From Methylomonas sp. (GTDB lineage Bacteria; Pseudomonadota; Gammaproteobacteria; Methylococcales; Methylomonadaceae), in contig JAQTYP010000096.1 of assembly GCA_028688235.1 (NCBI GenBank), positions 1-9,764 on the forward strand: a stretch of 9,764 bases of DNA. Reading direction: 5' to 3'. Of this stretch, positions 7,467 to 9,764 are shown one piece after another (positions within the stretch are counted from its first letter, which is position 1; every line of letters starts with the position of its first letter). The translations under genes were made by a program, and so were the position numbers. The notes below the pieces were generated by a model that worked only from the letters and a program-made list of their open reading frames with translations, made no database searches and was not told the origin of the DNA.

Positions 7467-7487
7467 TCCCCCTTTTTCAAAGGGGGA
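7467..7487 (-). terminator. Hairpin of the CCCCCTTT family, possible terminator of the Crp-like gene
   Basis: The minus strand reads TCCCCCTTT-GAA-AAAGGGGGA, a perfect 9-bp stem, followed directly by TTTATTT. It lies about 115 bp beyond the stop of the Crp-like gene in the right orientation. The stem is GC-rich only at its base, and the same sequence is a dispersed repeat, so terminator function is inferred. Confidence 0.4.
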
Positions 7488-7602
7488 CGCCAAGTAGGTA
7501 ACTTGTTTAGACGCAGAGAACTCAACAATTGCAATCCAAAAGCATCTCGCAAAAACGGTATTTTCAAAAACGCATCACCCCTAAGTCGGTAGCCCATGAA
7601 CA

Positions 7603-8292
7603 TTATTCGGCGGGCTCGCCGTTGGCCGCCTTGCTCAAATACTGAATCTTCAGGATATGCAAGGTATTGCCCTGGCGCACGATCACGCCATCGGTTTGCA
7701 GCTTTTGAAAAACGCGCGTCACGGTTTCGCGGGTGGTGTTGATCATGATCGCAATCTCCTGATGCGTGGGGGCGAAAACGATATCGCTGGTGCCGGCGCT
7801 GGATTGCTTGCTGAGTTGCAGCAGTTGGGCGCACACCCGTTGCAGCGGCGTGGGCATGGTCAACAGCGTGCGTTGCGCCAAAGACTCGCGCAAGCGACGG
7901 GCTAGTCGGGTATTGATGATGGTCGACACTTGCGGGTAAGTATTGATTAGTTGATGCATGACAGGGGTCGGCACCATCAGAAAACGGGAAGGAGCCAATG
8001 CGATCACGAATTCGGGGGCGGGCAATTGATCGATGACCGACAATTCGCCGAAAAAATCGTAGGGCTCGACGAAATACAAGCCGGCTTCTCGGCCGTCCAG
8101 CGTCAGATCTATGCCTTGCAGGCGACCGTCCAGCAGTAGTCCCAGCGAATGAGCGCGCTGGTTTTTTTCCATGACCACCTTGCGCCTGGGGGCCTCGGCC
8201 AGCTTGGTCTGTTCACCGAGCAAAGAAATGGCTTCCTCAGGCAATTGTTTGAATAAGTCGAACTGCTTGAGAATGAGCGGCGAGATCGGCAT
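7603..8292 (-). CDS. Crp/Fnr-family transcriptional regulator
   Basis: This is a 229-residue DNA-binding regulator. Residues about 10-125 form a cyclic-nucleotide-binding-like beta roll (GLLLDGRLQGIDLTLDGRE, then FFGELSVIDQLP at 80-91). A long dimerisation helix runs at about 110-140. The winged helix-turn-helix is at about 148-215, with THQEIAIMINTTRETVTRVFQKL. The recognition helix keeps R188, E189 and R193, which match the residues CRP uses to read TGTGA. By contrast, the Arg-Ser pair of CRP's phosphate-binding cassette is Pro-Glu here (93-94), so canonical cAMP binding is doubtful. The N-terminal cysteines of FNR are absent, since the only Cys is residue 154. No strong Shine-Dalgarno sequence precedes ATG 8292. 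The gene is divergent from the FecR-domain gene across 542 bp of repeats. The effector and regulon are unknown. Confidence 0.93.
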   Translation of the reverse strand: MPISPLILKQFDLFKQLPEEAISLLGEQTKLAEAPRRKVVMEKNQRAHSLGLLLDGRLQGIDLTLDGREAGLYFVEPYDFFGELSVIDQLPAPEFVIALAPSRFLMVPTPVMHQLINTYPQVSTIINTRLARRLRESLAQRTLLTMPTPLQRVCAQLLQLSKQSSAGTSDIVFAPTHQEIAIMINTTRETVTRVFQKLQTDGVIVRQGNTLHILKIQYLSKAANGEPAE

Positions 8293-8407
8293 GGGTCAAC
8301 GATATACGGGAGTAAGGCGGAAGGAGAAACTGACGTGGAAGAAGGTGTAACAAAAAGCTTGCTTGGGTGTATGCAATAACGCTGAATTTACTCCGAAAGT
8401 ACGGTGT

Positions 8408-8476
8408 GTAGGATGTGCTGAGGTACGAGCGCATCAATCACGAACGATGCGCTTCACGCTGTTCAGTGCATCCTAC
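8408..8476. repeat. Two-tier palindrome, GTAGGATG...CATCCTAC
   Basis: Outer arms GTAGGATGTGCTGA (8408-8421) and TCAGTGCATCCTAC (8463-8476) match at 12 of 14 positions. Nested inside, GCGCATC (8429-8435) pairs perfectly with GATGCGC (8446-8452). The structure is a stem with an inner hairpin, starting with GTAGG and ending with CCTAC, consistent with REP-like or small non-autonomous mobile elements. Confidence 0.75.
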
Positions 8477-8504
8477 GTCTCATTCCTAATCGCCCACGGG
8501 AGGG

Positions 8505-8606
8505 TATCGTAAAAGTCAAAATGTAGGTTGGGCAGAGCGGAGCGAAGCCCAACAAAATCAGAATGTTGGGCTTCACTGTATTCAGCCCAACCTACCTTTT
8601 ACGATA
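8505..8606. repeat. Three-tier palindrome, TATCGTAAAAG...GTAGGTTGGGC...GCCCAACCTAC...CTTTTACGATA
   Basis: Three nested perfect 11-bp inverted repeats are present: TATCGTAAAAG (8505-8515) with CTTTTACGATA (8596-8606); GTAGGTTGGGC (8523-8533) with GCCCAACCTAC (8585-8595); and GAAGCCCAACA (8544-8554) with TGTTGGGCTTC (8564-8574). The core uses the same GTAGG...CCTAC ends as its neighbour at 8408. A 9-bp direct repeat CGGGAGGGT lies on both sides (8497-8505 and 8614-8622). Confidence 0.85.
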
Positions 8607-8755
8607 GACTCCGCGGGAGGGTGTTGTATTCTTGGCGACATCCATAAAAGTGTGATTTTGTAGGCTTAGGCCGTGCTAATCAAGCGGAAATTCGATTTTT
8701 AACTATACCCTCATGCCGCGATGACAGGATAACATGATGCCTAAATTGTGTCCGG

Positions 8756-8771
8756 TGTGATTAGGAACACA
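8756..8771 (+). promoter_or_regulatory. Candidate CRP-type operator upstream of the FecR-domain gene
   Basis: TGTGATTAGGAACACA matches the CRP consensus TGTGA-N6-TCACA at nine of ten defined bases. It lies 63 bp before the FecR-type start and beside a gene for a regulator with CRP-like reading residues. A weak -10-like TAATAT at 8807-8812 would put the site about 55 bp upstream of transcription start, near activator positions. Confidence 0.45.
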
Positions 8772-8772
8772 A

Positions 8773-8784
8773 GCGGCCGGCCGC
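8773..8784. repeat. 12-bp perfect palindrome GCGGCCGGCCGC
   Basis: A perfect GC-only palindrome sits one base after the candidate operator, about where a -35 element for the FecR-type gene would fall. A protein-binding site or chance are both possible. Confidence 0.4.
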
Positions 8785-8834
8785 GAAACGAAGACAATAG
8801 CGCCGTTAATATAGCGTAAGGCTGGGCAAGACTC

Positions 8835-9764
8835 ATGAACATCGACCCAAAACCCGATCGAACCTATCGCAGGCTCCTGCGTGCTATGATTTACTGGCTG
8901 GGCGTCATAAGCCTGTTCATGCTAAACCCCGTGACTGCGGGGCAAGGCGAGGCGCCGTCCGGCGTCGGCCAAGTCACGTTGGTGATCGGTCAGGCGCAAG
9001 CCATCGCTGCCGACGGCAAGGAACGCAGTCTGGGGCGCTCCGATTGGGTTTATGCCGGCGAGACCATACAGACGCAGGCCGGCGGCCATGTGCACTTGCG
9101 CTTCATCGACGACGGTACGCTCAGCCTGCGTCCCAACAGTCGTTTGCTGATAGAACTTTATCATTATGATCAGCAGCAACCTAAAAACAGCGCCATCCGT
9201 TTGTCACTGCAAGTCGGCGTCGTGCGCAGCATTTCCGGAAAGGCCACCGAAGCGGCGCATGAACGCTTTAGACTCAATACCCCCATTACCGCGATAGGCG
9301 TATTGGGCACCGATTTCGTGGTGCGGGCCGAGGCCGAAAAAATGTGGGCCGGCGTGTATTCAGGGGCCATAGCGATCGCTCCGTTGACGGAGCATTGTAT
9401 GGCCGACGGGCTTGGGGCCTGTGCCGGTGCGACGCATCTGTCGGAAACCATGGGCAGCGTCATGCTCGAATTGAACGGTCGCCGCGCCAAAGAGAAAATC
9501 GTGCCACTGGACCCTGCCATACTCTCCAAATCCAGAGACAACGAGGCGCCGGGCAGGGCGGACGCCGCCTCCGGCCGTATCACCGTGGAGGAAATGAAGG
9601 TCGTCGAAGTATCCGAACGCCTGCAGGAGTCGCCACCGCAAACCCCGCCGGATTCGCCTTCGGTGCCGATTGTCGAGCCGTTGCCTTCACCGTCGCCGTT
9701 TGCCTGGGGGCGCTGGGGATCGCAGCGGCCGGGCGACGACATGACGCAGACCATTGCCGAAGCG
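8835..9764 (+). CDS. Exported FecR-domain protein (3' end beyond window)
   Basis: The frame is open from ATG 8835 to the right edge, giving 310 residues with no stop. The N-terminus is basic (DPKPDRTYRRLLR), with a hydrophobic segment at about 17-34 and an Ala-Gly end (PVTAG), consistent with a signal peptide or membrane anchor and a periplasmic body. Residues about 73-170 match a FecR domain: GETIQTQAGGHVHLRF, LSLRPNSRLLIE, and the hallmark TPITAIGVLGTDF (149-161). Two cysteines (188, 196) could form a disulfide. Residues about 265-290 are Pro/Ser-rich, like a linker to a further domain outside the window. No sigma-factor or TonB-receptor gene is seen nearby, so this need not be a classic iron-signalling FecR. 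The Shine-Dalgarno sequence is weak. A later ATG at 8886 would leave only a short signal segment. Confidence 0.88.
   Translation, partial: MNIDPKPDRTYRRLLRAMIYWLGVISLFMLNPVTAGQGEAPSGVGQVTLVIGQAQAIAADGKERSLGRSDWVYAGETIQTQAGGHVHLRFIDDGTLSLRPNSRLLIELYHYDQQQPKNSAIRLSLQVGVVRSISGKATEAAHERFRLNTPITAIGVLGTDFVVRAEAEKMWAGVYSGAIAIAPLTEHCMADGLGACAGATHLSETMGSVMLELNGRRAKEKIVPLDPAILSKSRDNEAPGRADAASGRITVEEMKVVEVSERLQESPPQTPPDSPSVPIVEPLPSPSPFAWGRWGSQRPGDDMTQTIAEA

Larger units (their letters stand above)
7183..7602. other. Gene-free region rich in palindromic repeats between wzm and the Crp-like gene
   Basis: No credible gene occupies these 420 bp. The part nearest wzm holds a 7-bp stem (GGCAAGC 7206-7212 with GCTTGCC 7224-7230) in the likely wzm leader. 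Then come two tandem palindromes (7284-7360) and two CCCCCTTT-type hairpins (7423-7487). The remainder (7488-7602) is AT-richer and featureless. Both the end of the Crp-like gene and the wzm promoter should be here. Confidence 0.7.
8293..8834. other. Divergent intergenic region with two large palindromes and a CRP-type site
   Basis: These 542 bp separate the Crp-like gene from the FecR-domain gene. No credible gene is seen. The region holds two complex palindromic elements (8408-8476 and 8505-8606), then about 230 bp without a repeat of that type, ending in a candidate operator (8756-8771) and a 12-bp palindrome (8773-8784) upstream of the FecR-type gene. Confidence 0.7.

Noticed and set aside
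7379..7834. 151-residue minus-strand ORF
   Set aside because: It overlaps the helix-turn-helix end of the Crp-like gene in another frame and runs through hairpin repeats.
8648..8664. Second TGTGA site (TGTGATTTTGTAGGC)
   Set aside because: Only one half matches the CRP consensus; the other half does not.
9170..9754. 194-residue minus-strand ORF
   Set aside because: Antisense to the FecR-domain gene, whose hallmark motif is on the plus strand.

Overview
The window looks like a chromosomal segment of a Gammaproteobacterium. The basis is the Crp-type regulator, the Wzm/Wzt polysaccharide exporter, the moderately GC-rich coding sequence, and several short palindromic intergenic repeats (GTAGG...CCTAC and GTTCGCCCTGAG types) of a kind common in that class. 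A methanotroph-like organism (Methylococcales) is a guess from overall style, not something the sequence proves. No rRNA, tRNA, CRISPR array, transposase or phage gene was seen.

Layout. At 1-1167 (+ strand) lie the 3' end of an unknown gene with a coiled-coil tail, two small unrecognised membrane-protein genes, and a possible 49-residue ORF whose start overlaps the preceding stop. At 1164-7182 (- strand) is a polysaccharide export cluster, transcribed wzm > wzt > a 1274-residue multidomain protein. wzm and wzt overlap by 11 bp, and wzt is separated from the third gene by 87 bp holding a REP-like hairpin. At 7183-7602 there is no gene, only two pairs of palindromic repeats. At 7603-8292 (- strand) is a Crp/Fnr-family regulator. 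At 8293-8834 there is no gene but two large two-tier palindromes, plus a near-consensus CRP-type operator. From 8835 to the window end (+ strand) is an exported FecR-domain protein that runs off the edge.

How the parts fit. Wzm (channel) and Wzt (ATPase with a C-terminal extension) would export a lipid-linked glycan such as an O-antigen. The giant protein beside them carries a PIG-L/LmbE-type deacetylase-like domain, a GT2 domain lacking the usual first aspartate, a coiled coil built of eight 14-residue repeats, and two more GT2 domains. It probably builds and/or trims the exported glycan in the cytoplasm. The most unusual feature is this architecture, with a repeat-built rod between catalytic modules, which invites comparison with coiled-coil molecular rulers in other ABC-dependent O-antigen systems. 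The second point of interest is the Crp-like protein. It keeps CRP-type DNA-reading residues but lacks the cAMP-binding Arg-Ser pair, and a TGTGA-N6-ACACA site lies between it and the FecR-type gene.
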